Below are positions 1 to 9,600 of a DNA stretch of 64,000 nt, in pieces. This DNA comes from Microbulbifer salipaludis (GTDB taxonomy: Bacteria > Pseudomonadota > Gammaproteobacteria > Pseudomonadales > Cellvibrionaceae). A program made the translations under genes and the position numbers. The stretch spans positions 372,001 through 436,000 of the forward strand of contig NZ_JAEKJR010000002.1 of assembly GCF_017303155.1 (NCBI RefSeq), read 5' to 3'. The notes under the pieces were generated by a model. That model saw nothing but the letters and a program-made list of their open reading frames with translations. It did no database searches and was not told the origin of the DNA. Numbering within the stretch: the first letter of the stretch is position 1; every line of letters begins with the position of its first letter.

Positions 1-36
1 CGGCCCCTTGAAACATTGAATCGAGAACGTAATTGA
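1..36 (+). CDS. 3' end of an upstream gene, possibly ribonuclease D (partial)
   Basis: Frame 1 is open from the window edge and ends in a TGA that overlaps the ATG of the next gene (TGATG), the usual sign of translational coupling. Only 11 codons are visible, too few to identify the product. In Pseudomonas-type genomes the gene directly before ycgL is rnd (ribonuclease D), so rnd is the best guess, made from gene order only. Confidence 0.35.
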   Translation, partial: RPLETLNRERN

Positions 37-326
37 TGAAGGTCGTGTGTGATATTTACCGCAGTCCGCGGGAACAAGAAATGTACCTGTATGTAGAAAA
101 ACAGCAGGGGCTGAGCGGCGTGCCGGAGAAACTGCAGGAGCTGTTCGGCAAGCCCGTGCACGTGAGCACCCTGTTGCTGACCGCGGAGCGCAAGCTCGCA
201 CGCGCGGATGTGGAAAAGGTCATGCACGCTGTCAAGGATCAGGGCTACTATCTGCAGATGCCGCCGGTAGTGGATGATGAGATGCGGGCGATTGCCGCCC
301 AGAACAGCAAGCTCCCGCGGGGCTGA
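36..326 (+). CDS. ycgL: YcgL domain-containing protein
   Basis: A 96-residue protein matching the small YcgL family: an N-terminal CDIYRS strand followed by YLYV, then the [10 protein letters not shown] and GYYLQMPP segments typical of the family. Length is normal. The function is not established. The ATG at 36 overlaps the upstream stop; a TTG three bases earlier is in frame, but ATG is preferred. It is probably co-transcribed with the upstream gene and with ycgN, which starts 10 bases after its stop. Confidence 0.9.
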   Translation: MKVVCDIYRSPREQEMYLYVEKQQGLSGVPEKLQELFGKPVHVSTLLLTAERKLARADVEKVMHAVKDQGYYLQMPPVVDDEMRAIAAQNSKLPRG

Positions 327-336
327 GCAGGTCACT

Positions 337-789
337 GTGGTAAGCCAACGCCCCTTCTGGCAGCGCAAAAAACTTGCGGAAATGACGCCGGCTGAGTGGG
401 AGTCGCTGTGTGACGGCTGTGGACGCTGTTGCCTGCATCGCCTGGAAGAGGAAGATTCCGGTGAGGTCTTTACCACCTGTGTCGCGTGCAAATTGCTGGA
501 CACGCACAGCTGCCGTTGTAGCGACTACCCGAATCGCAAACAGCGGGTGCCGGATTGCATTCAGCTGACGCCGGAAGATGCCGCCAGTTTTACCTGGCTA
601 CCGGCCACCTGTGCTTATCGTATTCTTGCGCAGGGCGGATCACTGCCGGTATGGCATCCGCTGGTGTCCGGCGATCCGGAGAGTGTGCATCGGGCTGGCA
701 TTTCCGTACGGGATAAGGTCGTCAGCGAAACCGAAGTGCCCGTGGAAGACTATGAAGAATACATCGTCACCTGGGTGGGTGGCGATTAA
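337..789 (+). CDS. ycgN: YcgN family cysteine-cluster protein (UPF0260)
   Basis: A 150-residue protein of the YcgN/UPF0260 family. The diagnostic cysteine cluster is visible: LCDGCGRCC near residues 20-28, then [15 protein letters not shown] and VPDC, a pattern suggesting a bound metal or Fe-S cluster (inference). A GTG at 337 was chosen because GCAGG lies just upstream and it leaves the normal family length. An in-frame ATG at 274 would overlap ycgL by 53 bases and add a tail unlike the family. It follows ycgL in the conserved ycgL-ycgN order. The function is unknown. Confidence 0.88.
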   Translation: MVSQRPFWQRKKLAEMTPAEWESLCDGCGRCCLHRLEEEDSGEVFTTCVACKLLDTHSCRCSDYPNRKQRVPDCIQLTPEDAASFTWLPATCAYRILAQGGSLPVWHPLVSGDPESVHRAGISVRDKVVSETEVPVEDYEEYIVTWVGGD

Positions 790-850
790 GCAGTGCGGCA
801 TCGCCGCCCAATCGTCAACAAATAACAGCAAACGAAAAGCGAATTACAAC

Positions 851-1213
851 ATGGCGGAAGAGTTCAAATTTGCCTGGTCGATTTATGCCGGTGGCACGGT
901 CATTCTGCTGGCCGCAGGCTGGTGGTTTATGCGTAACTGGAGCTGGTCCTGGGTGCGCAACCTGATTTTGCTGGAGGCGGCCACAGTGTTACTGGTTCCC
1001 GCGCGGGGCGCAGCCGATGGTCCGCTGATGCCGGTGCTCCCGCTGTTTGTTTACCAGACCGTCTTTGAGGAAGAGGGCGCCGCCCCGGAAGTGGCTGCCA
1101 GCCTGGTATTTGCCGCCGCCGGTGCGCTGGCAGTAATGCTCATTGTGGGCATTGTGACCCTGATACTGCGCCGCCGAAAAGACCGGCCAATGACCGAGAG
1201 TGACCAGTACTAA
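851..1213 (+). CDS. small membrane protein of unknown function
   Basis: A 120-residue protein I do not recognise as a named family. It has a hydrophobic segment near residues 10-28 (AGGTVILLAAGWWFM), a second one in the middle around the WSWVRNLILLEAATVLLVP stretch, and a third near residues 88-110 followed by a basic RRRK stop-transfer cluster. It is probably an inner-membrane protein. It lies 61 bases after ycgN and may be part of the same transcript. Start: the ATG at 851; an upstream in-frame ATG at 578 would lie inside ycgN. Confidence 0.7.
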   Translation: MAEEFKFAWSIYAGGTVILLAAGWWFMRNWSWSWVRNLILLEAATVLLVPARGAADGPLMPVLPLFVYQTVFEEEGAAPEVAASLVFAAAGALAVMLIVGIVTLILRRRKDRPMTESDQY

Positions 1214-1493
1214 TCATCCATTTCTTCGAATCAGCGCCAGTGGCCGACGCGCGCGGTAACTGGCGCCATTTCATTTCTCCTGCCGCGCTCTGCGGCTCCC
1301 GACCAGCCTTCCAACTGCTATATCTATTAAGGCCCGCCGCAATCTCCGCCGCTATGCTCCGCAGGCAGAGCGTTCAACCGGTGAGAAATCGTATGGCGCT
1401 TGCGCCAGGGTGCACCCGACAACGGCCAAGACGCCGAAGAAAAAACGCACAAAGTTCAGCAGTGCCTGTAGTGCATGGAATAAAGGGACAGGG

Positions 1494-2174
1494 ATGCTTG
1501 ATCACCTGCTAATACTGACCGCGGTCATGCTGGTCTCCGGTATCCTCGGTGGCTTGGTGAATTACTACCAGATGCTGTTTACCGAGGAAGACCCCGCGGG
1601 CCTGGCCCGTTGCCTCATCATGGGCCTGTGCGGCGCCTTGATGGTGCCCATTTTCCTCAAGTTCACCCAAAGTGACCTGCTTATCGAGATACAGGGCGAC
1701 CCCTCCCGCCTGCTGATCTTTACCGGTTACTGCCTGCTCGCGGCGATCGCCTCGCGCATGTTTGTCTTCAATGCCGCCCGGCGCCAACTGCGTGATGCCA
1801 GCATCGCCCGCGCTCGGGTAGAGAACCTGGAGCAGGAAATCCGCGCGATGCAGCTGGAGATGATGCCGCTGCTGGAGCACGAGATCGAGGGTGACCCGGA
1901 TCAGGGCCCCACACTGGACTTCAATCAGATTCGCAAACTCGACGACAATGCCCTGCACGTACTCAGCCTGCTCAATAACGGCGACTGCGTGTTCCGTTCC
2001 CTGGCCGGCATGGTGCAGGAGGGCAATATGGAAACCAACTCGGTGGCACGTGCTCTCAACAGTTTGCTGGTGCTGGAAATGGTCGGCAAAATTCACAGCC
2101 ACCTGGGCATCCGCTGGTACATAACCGATAAGGGTCGCCAGGTGGTGCGCCGCCGTCGCGCAGAAGTGGCCTGA
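1494..2174 (+). CDS. membrane protein with coiled coil and C-terminal winged-helix-like domain
   Basis: A 226-residue protein. The first 100 residues hold about three hydrophobic helices (LLILTAVMLVSGILGGL; LIMGLCGALMVPIFL; LLIFTGYCLLAAIASRMFVF). A charged helix near residues 105-135 looks like a coiled coil. The last 75 residues (NALHVLSLLNNGD through WYITDKGRQVVRRR) resemble a winged-helix fold. It resembles proteins labelled YEATS-associated helix-containing in public annotation; that name is from memory. The start at 1494 has AGGGACAGGG directly upstream. An upstream in-frame ATG at 1410 would add a basic, non-membrane leader. Its role is unknown; a membrane-anchored regulator or scaffold is possible. 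Confidence 0.7.
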   Translation: MLDHLLILTAVMLVSGILGGLVNYYQMLFTEEDPAGLARCLIMGLCGALMVPIFLKFTQSDLLIEIQGDPSRLLIFTGYCLLAAIASRMFVFNAARRQLRDASIARARVENLEQEIRAMQLEMMPLLEHEIEGDPDQGPTLDFNQIRKLDDNALHVLSLLNNGDCVFRSLAGMVQEGNMETNSVARALNSLLVLEMVGKIHSHLGIRWYITDKGRQVVRRRRAEVA

Positions 2175-2345
2175 TTACGCCGAACCATGCGGCGCCCGCC
2201 TATTCCTGACTGTCGGTCCACTCCTGGTCGCATTTTTCTCGTGTGCGGCCACTGCCGTCATTTATTCTGACTGATTCCGCCTTGGGCACCCTCCCGCTCT
2301 TCCTTTACCATGGACGCTTTACCTGTAAAGCAATTCGGAGCGGCC

Positions 2346-3191
2346 ATGAAATTCACCGGAACCGACAGTTACGTCGCCACGGACGATCTGCAAATGGCGG
2401 TGGACGCGGCAGTGACCTTGCAGCGCCCACTGCTGATCAAGGGGGAGCCGGGCACCGGCAAGACCCTGCTGGCAGAAGAAGTGGCCAGCAGCCTTGGCCT
2501 GAAACTGATCCAGTGGCATATCAAATCCACCACCAAGGCCCAGCAAGGGTTGTACGAGTACGATGCCGTCTCGCGCCTGCGCGACTCCCAGCTGGGGGTC
2601 GATCGGGTGCACGACATCGGCAACTACATCAAAAAAGGCAAGCTGTGGGAGGCCTTTGAGGCCGACGAGCGGGTGGTGTTGCTGATTGATGAGATCGACA
2701 AGGCCGACATCGAATTCCCCAACGACCTGCTGGTGGAAATCGATCGTATGCAGTTTTATGTGTACGAAACCGGCGAGACCATCACCGCCAAACAGCGCCC
2801 GATTGTGATCATCACCTCCAATAATGAAAAAGAGCTGCCGGATGCATTTTTGCGCCGCTGCTTCTTCCATTACATCAGCTTCCCCGACCGCGCGACCATG
2901 CAGAAAATCGTGGATGTGCACTATCCGGATATCAAGCAGCAACTGGTGTCGGAGGCAATGGATATTTTCTTCCAGATCCGCGAGGTGCCGGGGTTGAAGA
3001 AAAAGCCTTCCACATCCGAGCTGATCGACTGGCTGAAGCTGTTGATGGCCGATGATATTTCCGAGGATGTGCTGAAAAATCGCGATGCGACGTCTGCGAT
3101 TCCTCCGCTGTATGGCGCGCTGCTGAAGAACGAGCAGGACGTGCATATGCTGGAGCGTCTCGCTTTCATGGCGCGTCGTGAAGGGCGCTAA
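2346..3191 (+). CDS. MoxR family AAA+ ATPase
   Basis: A 281-residue AAA+ ATPase of the MoxR type. Walker A GEPGTGKT is at residues 33-40, Walker B VLLIDEID at 111-118, sensor 1 IITSNNEKELPDAF follows, and an arginine pair (FLRRCFFHY) sits where the arginine finger is expected. MoxR proteins act as chaperones that mature metalloenzymes or complexes together with a VWA-domain partner, and here that partner is the next gene. The start at 2346 has CGGAG upstream; an in-frame ATG at 2310 lacks one. A long hairpin element separates it from the VWA gene. Confidence 0.92.
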   Translation: MKFTGTDSYVATDDLQMAVDAAVTLQRPLLIKGEPGTGKTLLAEEVASSLGLKLIQWHIKSTTKAQQGLYEYDAVSRLRDSQLGVDRVHDIGNYIKKGKLWEAFEADERVVLLIDEIDKADIEFPNDLLVEIDRMQFYVYETGETITAKQRPIVIITSNNEKELPDAFLRRCFFHYISFPDRATMQKIVDVHYPDIKQQLVSEAMDIFFQIREVPGLKKKPSTSELIDWLKLLMADDISEDVLKNRDATSAIPPLYGALLKNEQDVHMLERLAFMARREGR

Positions 3192-3207
3192 AGTTACATT
3201 TCGTGGC

Positions 3208-3321
3208 GGTGATGCTGGCGGGGGGAGGTTTGCGAAACACGCCGTAAACCCATCCTTGGGGGCTCTGCACCGCCATCCATGGCGGTGAAGGTTTCGCAAA
3301 CCTCCCCCCGCCAGCACCACC
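3208..3321. repeat. long intergenic hairpin element 1
   Basis: Arms 3208-3238 and 3291-3321 are inverted repeats matching at 30 of 31 positions. The 52-base centre (3239-3290) holds two smaller hairpins: one at 3249-3260 (CCC, loop, GGG) and a 9-bp palindrome at 3268-3287. On the minus strand the two inner loops read AAGGAT and ATGGAT. The centre is homologous in reverse to that of element 3: the first 27 bases differ at one position. It lies between two genes read in the same direction. Confidence 0.85.
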
Positions 3322-3356
3322 TTCGCCCGAACTCCTTACTTCGTCGTGCTTTTACT

Positions 3357-4538
3357 ATGCTCATTGGATTTTTCCTGAACCTCCGCCGCCACCAGCTTCC
3401 GGTATCTATCACCGAGCTGCTATCGTTGCTGGAAGCCCTGCAGCAGCGTCTGGTGTATGCCAACCTGGATGACTTCTATTTCCTCGCCCGCACCTGTCTG
3501 GTCAAAGACGAAAAGCACTTCGACAAGTTCGACCGCGCCTTCGCTGCCTACTTCAAAGACCTGGAAACCCTCGACGATATTCTCGAACAGATGATCCCCG
3601 AGGACTGGCTGCGCGCGGAGTTCATGAAGCAGCTGAGCGATGAAGAAAAAGCCAAAATCGAGTCCATGGGCGGGCTGGAAAAAATGCTCGAGGAGTTCAA
3701 AAAACGCCTCGAAGAGCAGAAGAAAAAGCACAGCGGCGGTAACAAATGGATCGGCACCGGCGGCACCAGCCCGTTCGGCAACAGCGGGTATCATCCCGGC
3801 GGTATCCGTGTTGCCGGCCAGAGCCGCAACAAATCCGCCTCCAAGGTGTGGGAAAAACGCCAGTATCGCAACCTCGACGACAGCGTCAGCCTCGGTACCC
3901 GCAATATTCAGGTGGCCCTGCGCAAACTGCGCAAGTTCGCGCGCACCGGTGCGGCGGAAGAACTGGACCTGAACGACACCATCCGCTCAACCGCCCGCAA
4001 CGCCGGCCTGCTGGACATCAAGATGGTGCCGGAGCGACACAACGCGGTGAAGGTACTGATCTTCTTCGACGTCGGCGGCTCCATGGACCCATACGTGAAA
4101 CAGTGCGAAGAACTGTTCTCTGCGTGCCGCAGTGAATTCAAGCACCTGGAGTATTTCTACTTCCACAACTTTATTTACGAGCATGTGTGGAAAGACAACC
4201 ACCGCCGCTACTCCGAGGCCACCCCGCTGGTAGAAGTGCTGCGCACCTATGGCAAGGATTACAAGGTGATTTTCGTCGGCGACGCGTCCATGGCGCCTTA
4301 TGAAATTACCAGCCGCTTTGGCAGCGTGGAGCACATGAATGAAGAGCCCGGCGCGGCCTGGATGCAGCGGGTAACCAACACCTATGAAAAGCTCGTCTGG
4401 CTCAATCCCACCTCAGAAGAATACTGGCAGTACACCGCCAGCATCAGCATGACCCAGCGTCTGGTGGACGGACATATGTACCCGATGACCATCGAGGGGT
4501 TGGATAGGGCGATTGCCTATCTGGTGAAGGGGCGTTAG
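3357..4538 (+). CDS. VWA domain-containing protein (CoxE-like), MoxR partner
   Basis: A 393-residue protein with a basic/acidic helical N-terminal half and a C-terminal von Willebrand A domain. The metal-ion-dependent adhesion site reads DVGGSMD at residues 238-244, a DxGxS variant of the usual DxSxS. A Gly/Ser-rich linker (GTGGTSPFGNSGYHPGG) lies near residues 132-148. It follows the MoxR ATPase, and such pairs work as a chaperone machine for inserting cofactors or assembling complexes; the client is unknown. The ATG at 3357 is used. The reading frame is open further upstream, but that part is the arm of hairpin element 1. Confidence 0.88.
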   Translation: MLIGFFLNLRRHQLPVSITELLSLLEALQQRLVYANLDDFYFLARTCLVKDEKHFDKFDRAFAAYFKDLETLDDILEQMIPEDWLRAEFMKQLSDEEKAKIESMGGLEKMLEEFKKRLEEQKKKHSGGNKWIGTGGTSPFGNSGYHPGGIRVAGQSRNKSASKVWEKRQYRNLDDSVSLGTRNIQVALRKLRKFARTGAAEELDLNDTIRSTARNAGLLDIKMVPERHNAVKVLIFFDVGGSMDPYVKQCEELFSACRSEFKHLEYFYFHNFIYEHVWKDNHRRYSEATPLVEVLRTYGKDYKVIFVGDASMAPYEITSRFGSVEHMNEEPGAAWMQRVTNTYEKLVWLNPTSEEYWQYTASISMTQRLVDGHMYPMTIEGLDRAIAYLVKGR

Positions 4539-4563
4539 ACCAACCCTGAACTTCTGCGGTGGC

Positions 4564-4689
4564 GGCAAGGCACCGGGTGCGGGTTTTCAGGACCGAGCTA
4601 GGCGCCCCCCTGTGAGCCCATCCCTGGGCGCTGCGGCGGCGACGTCCCTGTCGCCGACGCTCCTGAAAACCCGCACCCGGCACCTTGCC
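4564..4689. repeat. long intergenic hairpin element 2
   Basis: Arms 4564-4592 and 4661-4689 match at 27 of 29 positions. The 68-base centre contains an inner hairpin at 4616-4629 (GCCCA, loop, TGGGC) and another at 4633-4660 (11-bp stem with one mismatch around GTCCCT). Read on the minus strand the loops are GGGA and AGGGAC. It lies in the convergent gap between the VWA gene and the peptide transporter, just before element 3. Confidence 0.85.
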
Positions 4690-4766
4690 TTTGCGTCAAA
4701 GTATTACGCTTCGATCCGATGCGGTTGTGGTCGGGATTTATTCAAAGTGAATTGGTTTGAATTGAA

Positions 4767-4886
4767 GGTGGCGATACCGGGTGCAGCCTTGTGAAACCTT
4801 CCGCGAGAGGGACCTCGCGGAAGAGCCCCCAGGGATGGGTTTACGGCGTGTTTCACAAGGCTGTACCCGGTAGCGCCATCGCCACC
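4767..4886. repeat. long intergenic hairpin element 3
   Basis: The left arm 4767-4797 pairs with 4850-4886; the right arm carries a 6-base insertion and one mismatch. The 52-base centre (4798-4849) has inner hairpins at 4798-4823 (stem of at least 9 bp, plus-strand loop AGGGAC) and 4828-4839 (plus-strand loop AGGGAT). It is in the opposite orientation to elements 1 and 2. With element 2 it fills most of the 359-base convergent gap 4539-4897, which holds no gene. Confidence 0.85.
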
Positions 4887-4897
4887 GGGCTTAAAAA

Positions 4898-6379
4898 TTA
4901 CTCCCCAAACTTCCGCTTGGGCGCCACATCGTGGTCGGCGGTGATGCCGATTTCTTCCTGGGTGGTGTCTTTCACCACGGTGTGTTCCTCTTCCGCGCCG
5001 TGCATCCAGTCCACCAGCTTCTCTCGAATAAAGAACAGGATCAGTCCGGCCGTAATCGCCGCAATCGCCACACCGCCAAAGGTTGCCAGCGGTCCGGACT
5101 CGCCCACCAGCTTGCCGATCTCTGCCGCGCCCTTATTGGCAATACCGATAAACGCAAACCACAGCCCCATCATCAGAGACAGATAGCGCAGCGGAGCCAG
5201 CTTCGTCACCATCGACAGCCCGATCGGCGACAGGCACAGCTCACCAATGGTGTGGAAAATATACGCCACCACCAGCCACCAGGGGCTCGCTTTCGCGGTC
5301 TCCGAATCCCCGATCTGCATCGCCGCACCCACCATGGAGACGAAACCGAGCCCGAGGAAAATCAAGCCGAGGCTGAATTTCCCCGGCGAAGTCGGCTCCC
5401 GCGAGCCCAGGCCCACCCAGATACTCGCCATCACCGGCGCCAAGATGATGATGAACAGCGGGTTCACCATCTGTAGCCAACTGGCCGGAATTTCGAAGCC
5501 GAAAATATGCAGGTCCGTGTTGTACTTGGCGAACAGGTTCATCGAACCCGCCGCCTGTTCAAAGCCTGCCCAGAAAATAACCGTGAACAGCCCCAGAATC
5601 AGGATCACCTTGATACGGTCGCGCTCTTCCAGCGTCAGCGGGCGTTTTTTGTCATCACCGCCAAGGTTCGGCTTCAGCCCCAGTTTTGCCGAAGGCTGGT
5701 TGCCAATTTCACCCAGCATCCTGTCGCCCTGGGTCATCTGCAGAATCAGGCCAAGCAGCATGCCCAGGCCGGCCACCACAAACGCCAGCTGGTAATCCAC
5801 CTTCTCACCAATCCAGCCGATGACCAGATAACCGAGAATCGAGCCCAGGTTGATGCCCATATAGAAAATGGTAAAGGCGGTATCCCGGCGCTTGTCGCCC
5901 TCGTCATACAGGTCGCCCACCATGGTGGAAATGTTCGGTTTGAAAAAGCCATTGCCGATGATCATCAGCGCAAGGCCGAGCCACAGCCCGTAAATCTCGG
6001 TGCCGTCCGGCAGCCACTTGTGCGGGAAGCCCAGGGCAAACTGCCCCAGCATCATCAGCACCCCGCCGAACATGATGCAGCGCCGCTGGCCCCACTTGTT
6101 GTCGGCCATCCAGCCACCGAGGATCGGCGTCAGGTACACCAGCATGGCGTAGGTGCCCAGGTAGCTCAGCGCCTTGGACTGCAGCTCGGTATCCGACAGC
6201 GCATCCCAGCCGAAGGCGGCAGCGGCCGCAGCGGAGGTCAGGTAAAACACGAAGATGCCGCGCATGCCGTAGTAGCTGAGGCGCTCCCACATCTCGGTTC
6301 CGAACAGCAGGAATAGCCCCTTCGGGTGTCCCATCATCTCGCCGGCGCTGGCCGGGGGCTTTGGCTTGAGATCTTGCAT
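4898..6379 (-). CDS. POT family proton-dependent peptide transporter
   Basis: A 493-residue inner-membrane transporter of the POT/PTR (DtpT-like) family that imports di- and tripeptides using the proton gradient. The proton-coupling motif EMWERLSYYGMRG is near residue 30, the GGWMADNKWGQR loop follows helix 3, and the GFFKPN and FTIFYMGINLGSILG family motifs are present. About 12-14 hydrophobic helices run to the C-terminus. The ATG at 6379 is preceded by CAGGAG. An in-frame start at 6559 would add a non-membrane leader lacking family features. It is divergent from hrpA. Confidence 0.93.
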   Translation of the reverse strand: MQDLKPKPPASAGEMMGHPKGLFLLFGTEMWERLSYYGMRGIFVFYLTSAAAAAAFGWDALSDTELQSKALSYLGTYAMLVYLTPILGGWMADNKWGQRRCIMFGGVLMMLGQFALGFPHKWLPDGTEIYGLWLGLALMIIGNGFFKPNISTMVGDLYDEGDKRRDTAFTIFYMGINLGSILGYLVIGWIGEKVDYQLAFVVAGLGMLLGLILQMTQGDRMLGEIGNQPSAKLGLKPNLGGDDKKRPLTLEERDRIKVILILGLFTVIFWAGFEQAAGSMNLFAKYNTDLHIFGFEIPASWLQMVNPLFIIILAPVMASIWVGLGSREPTSPGKFSLGLIFLGLGFVSMVGAAMQIGDSETAKASPWWLVVAYIFHTIGELCLSPIGLSMVTKLAPLRYLSLMMGLWFAFIGIANKGAAEIGKLVGESGPLATFGGVAIAAITAGLILFFIREKLVDWMHGAEEEHTVVKDTTQEEIGITADHDVAPKRKFGE

Positions 6380-6582
6380 GGGGGCTCCTGAACATGTTCG
6401 CGCAGCGGTTGCCGGCTTGCTCTGGCAAGTGCGGCTCATCCGTGGGCTATTGCTGGAAATTTGTTGCACGTGGGGCCCGCTGAAGGGGCTTAAACTGCGC
6501 CAATGACCTGAGTATAGGCAAAGCCTTCCGCGCAGAGGGACGAGCGCAAGTTTAGGCACAGACCCAGGCAGTCCCCAGCAGG

Positions 6583-6588
6583 TATAAT
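6583..6588 (+). promoter_or_regulatory. candidate -10 box for hrpA
   Basis: A perfect TATAAT hexamer lies 36 bases before the hrpA start in the divergent gap. I see no convincing -35 hexamer at the expected spacing, so this is a weak call. Confidence 0.4.
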
Positions 6589-6624
6589 CGCCGGTTTGCC
6601 GTTTTCCTCTGAATAAGCAGTCAT

Positions 6625-9600
6625 ATGAGCCGAGAGTCCAGCCAGCCGAATTTGCAGCAGTATCAGCAGCGGTTGCCCCAGTGTATGGGGCGCGACCGCT
6701 TTGAGCTGCAGCGCACCCTCAGGAATATTCAGCGGCGGCTGAAAGAGGGCAAGCCCGCGGACCGGATGCTGGCGCAGCTGGAATCCCGGGTAGCCGCATC
6801 GCTGGCGCTGGCCGAGGCGCGCCGGCAAAAGCTGCCCAGGGTGGAGTGGCCCGAAGGGCTGCCGGTAGTGACGCGGCGGGAAGAAATCGCGGAATTGATC
6901 GCCGCCAACCAGGTCGTGGTGGTGGCCGGTGAAACAGGCTCGGGCAAAACCACCCAGTTGCCCAAAATCTGCCTGGGGCTGGGCCGCGGTATTTACGGTC
7001 AGATCGGCCACACCCAGCCGCGGCGGATTGCCGCGCGCACCGTGGCCAATCGCATTGCCGAGGAACTCGGGCAACCACTGGGGGACTCCGTCGGTTATCA
7101 GGTGCGGTTTACCGACCAGAGTACCGAGCACACCCACATCAAATTGATGACCGACGGCATTCTGCTGGCCGAAATCCAGCGCGACCCGCTGCTCAACCAG
7201 TATGACACCCTGATTATCGACGAGGCCCACGAGCGCAGCCTCAATATCGACTTCCTGCTGGGCTACCTGAAAACCCTGCTGCCCCGGCGCCCGGATCTCA
7301 AGATCATCATTACATCTGCCACCATCGACCTGGAAAAATTCTCCCGGCATTTTGACAACGCGCCGATCATCGAGGTGTCTGGGCGAACCTACCCGGTGGA
7401 CATTCACTACCGCCCGCCCGCAGACAGTGATGCAGACCTGAATGAACAGATCATCGGCGCGGTGGAAGAGCTGCTGCACGAGGAAAAATCCTCGTCCCGC
7501 CGCGGCGGCGACATTCTGGTGTTCATGAGCGGTGAGCGGGAAATCCGCGAGTGTGCCAAGGCATTGCGGGACGCCCAGTTGCCGCACCTGGAAGTGCTGC
7601 CGCTGTATGCGCGCCTCAGCCTGGCCGAGCAGAGCCGGGTGTTTGCGCCGCACAAGGGGCGCAGGATTGTGCTTGCCACCAACGTGGCGGAAACCTCGAT
7701 TACCGTGCCGGGTATTCGCTATGTGATCGACCCCGGTACCGCGCGTATCAGTCGCTACAGTTATCGCAGCAAAATCCAGCGTTTGCCGGTGGAGGCCATT
7801 TCCCAGGCCAGTGCCAACCAGCGTGCCGGCCGTTGCGGCCGCGTCAGTGCCGGCGTGTGTGTGCGCCTGTATGAAGAGAGCGATTTTATCCAGCGCCCGG
7901 AATTTACCGATGCGGAAATCCTGCGGACCAATCTGGCCGCGGTGATTTTGCAGATGCTGCAGCTGCGCATTGGTGATATTCGCGAATTCCCGTTCGTCGA
8001 CCCGCCCGACCAGCGCCTGATCAACGACGGCTACAACCTGCTGCAGGAATTGAAAGCGGTTGATGGCAAGGGGCATGTCACCAAACTGGGGCGCGCACTG
8101 TCGCGGCTGCCGCTCGACCCGCGCCTTGGCCGTATGCTGATGGAGTCTGGTCCCGCAGGTAGCCTGCGGGAACTGCTGATTATTGTCAGCGCACTGGCGG
8201 TGCAGGATCCCCGCGAGCGACCGGCAGAAAAGCGTCAGGCAGCGGATGAAAAGCACCGGCAGTGGCAACATGAGCAATCGGATTTCCTGACCCTGGTCAA
8301 CCTGTGGGATGGCTATGAAGCCCAGCGACAGGACTTGAGCCAGAACCAGCTGCGCAAGTGGTGCCAGAAAAACTTCCTGTCCTGGCTGCGCCTGCGCGAG
8401 TGGCGAGACATCCACCACCAGCTGCGTCTCGCCATCCGCGACCTGGACCTGAAACTGAACAAGGAGCCCGCGGACTACGCCAGTGTGCACAAGGCGATTC
8501 TCCCCGGGCTGCTGGACAATATCGGGGCGCGCGACGAAAACAAGGAATTCCTCGGCTGTCGCAATCGCCGCTTCCATATCTTCCCCGGTTCCGGCCAGTA
8601 CAAGAAGCCGCCGCGCTGGGTGGTCGCCGCGCAACTGCTGGAAACCAGCCGCCTGTTCGCGCACACGGTGGCCAAGATCGAACCCGATTGGGTGTTGGGC
8701 TGTGCCGAGCACCTGGTCAAGCGCAATTACTTCGAGCCCCATTACAATCCGCGCTCGGGCGCAGTGATGGCGTTTGAAAAGGTCACCCTGTACGGCCTGG
8801 TGCTGGTAGATAAACAGCGTATCCATTTCAGCAAGCTGGACCCGGTTGTCGCGCGCGAGGTGTTTATCCGCGAGGCGCTGGTGGAGCAGCGTTACCGCGG
8901 TAAAGGCAAGTTCTTCAAGCATTACAAAGCGCTGCTGGAAGAGCTGGAAGATCTGGAAGCAAAATCCCGACGTCGCGATATCGTCGTGGATGACGAGGTG
9001 GTGTACCGCTTTTTCGATGAGCGTATCCCTGCGGATGTGGTCAATCTGGCGGGCTTTGAAAAATGGCGCAAGCAGGCGGAACAAAAGGATCCGCAGCTGC
9101 TGTTTCTGCCCCGCGATCTGATGATGCAGCAGGATGCGGAACATGTCGGCGAAGCCCAGTTCCCCAACTCCCTGATCAGTGGCGGTATTGAGTATCCGCT
9201 GAGCTACCACTTCGAGCCCGGCAGCGTTGACGACGGTGTGAGCATCCAGGTGCCGGTGGGTGCCCTGCACCAGGTGCCGGCGGCGCGGCTGCAGTGGGTA
9301 GTGCCGGGAATCTTGCGCGACAAGTGCATCGCCCTGGTAAAAAACCTGCCGAAGCACTACCGCAAGTACTTTGTGCCGGTGCCCGCGGCGGTCGACAAGG
9401 CGCTGCCGCGTATGCAGCCGGAGAATGCCCCGCTGTGGCAGGCGCTTGCCCACGAGCTCAAGCGCCAGACTGCGCAGGCGCTGCCGGAAGAAGCCTGGCA
9501 GCAGGCGGAGCTGGCGGTGGAGGATTTCTACCGGTTCAACATTCAGGTGCTCGACGAAAAAGGGCAGTTACTGGATCAGGGCCGGGACCTCGATGTTCTG

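Noticed and set aside
1240-1512. 90-codon frame between the two small membrane-protein genes
   Set aside because: No ribosome-binding site, overlaps the start of the next gene, and composition is unlike a real protein.
6490-9453. 987-codon open frame on the minus strand opposite hrpA
   Set aside because: Shadow of a GC-rich gene: no family features, no ribosome-binding site, and it lies wholly opposite a full-length helicase.
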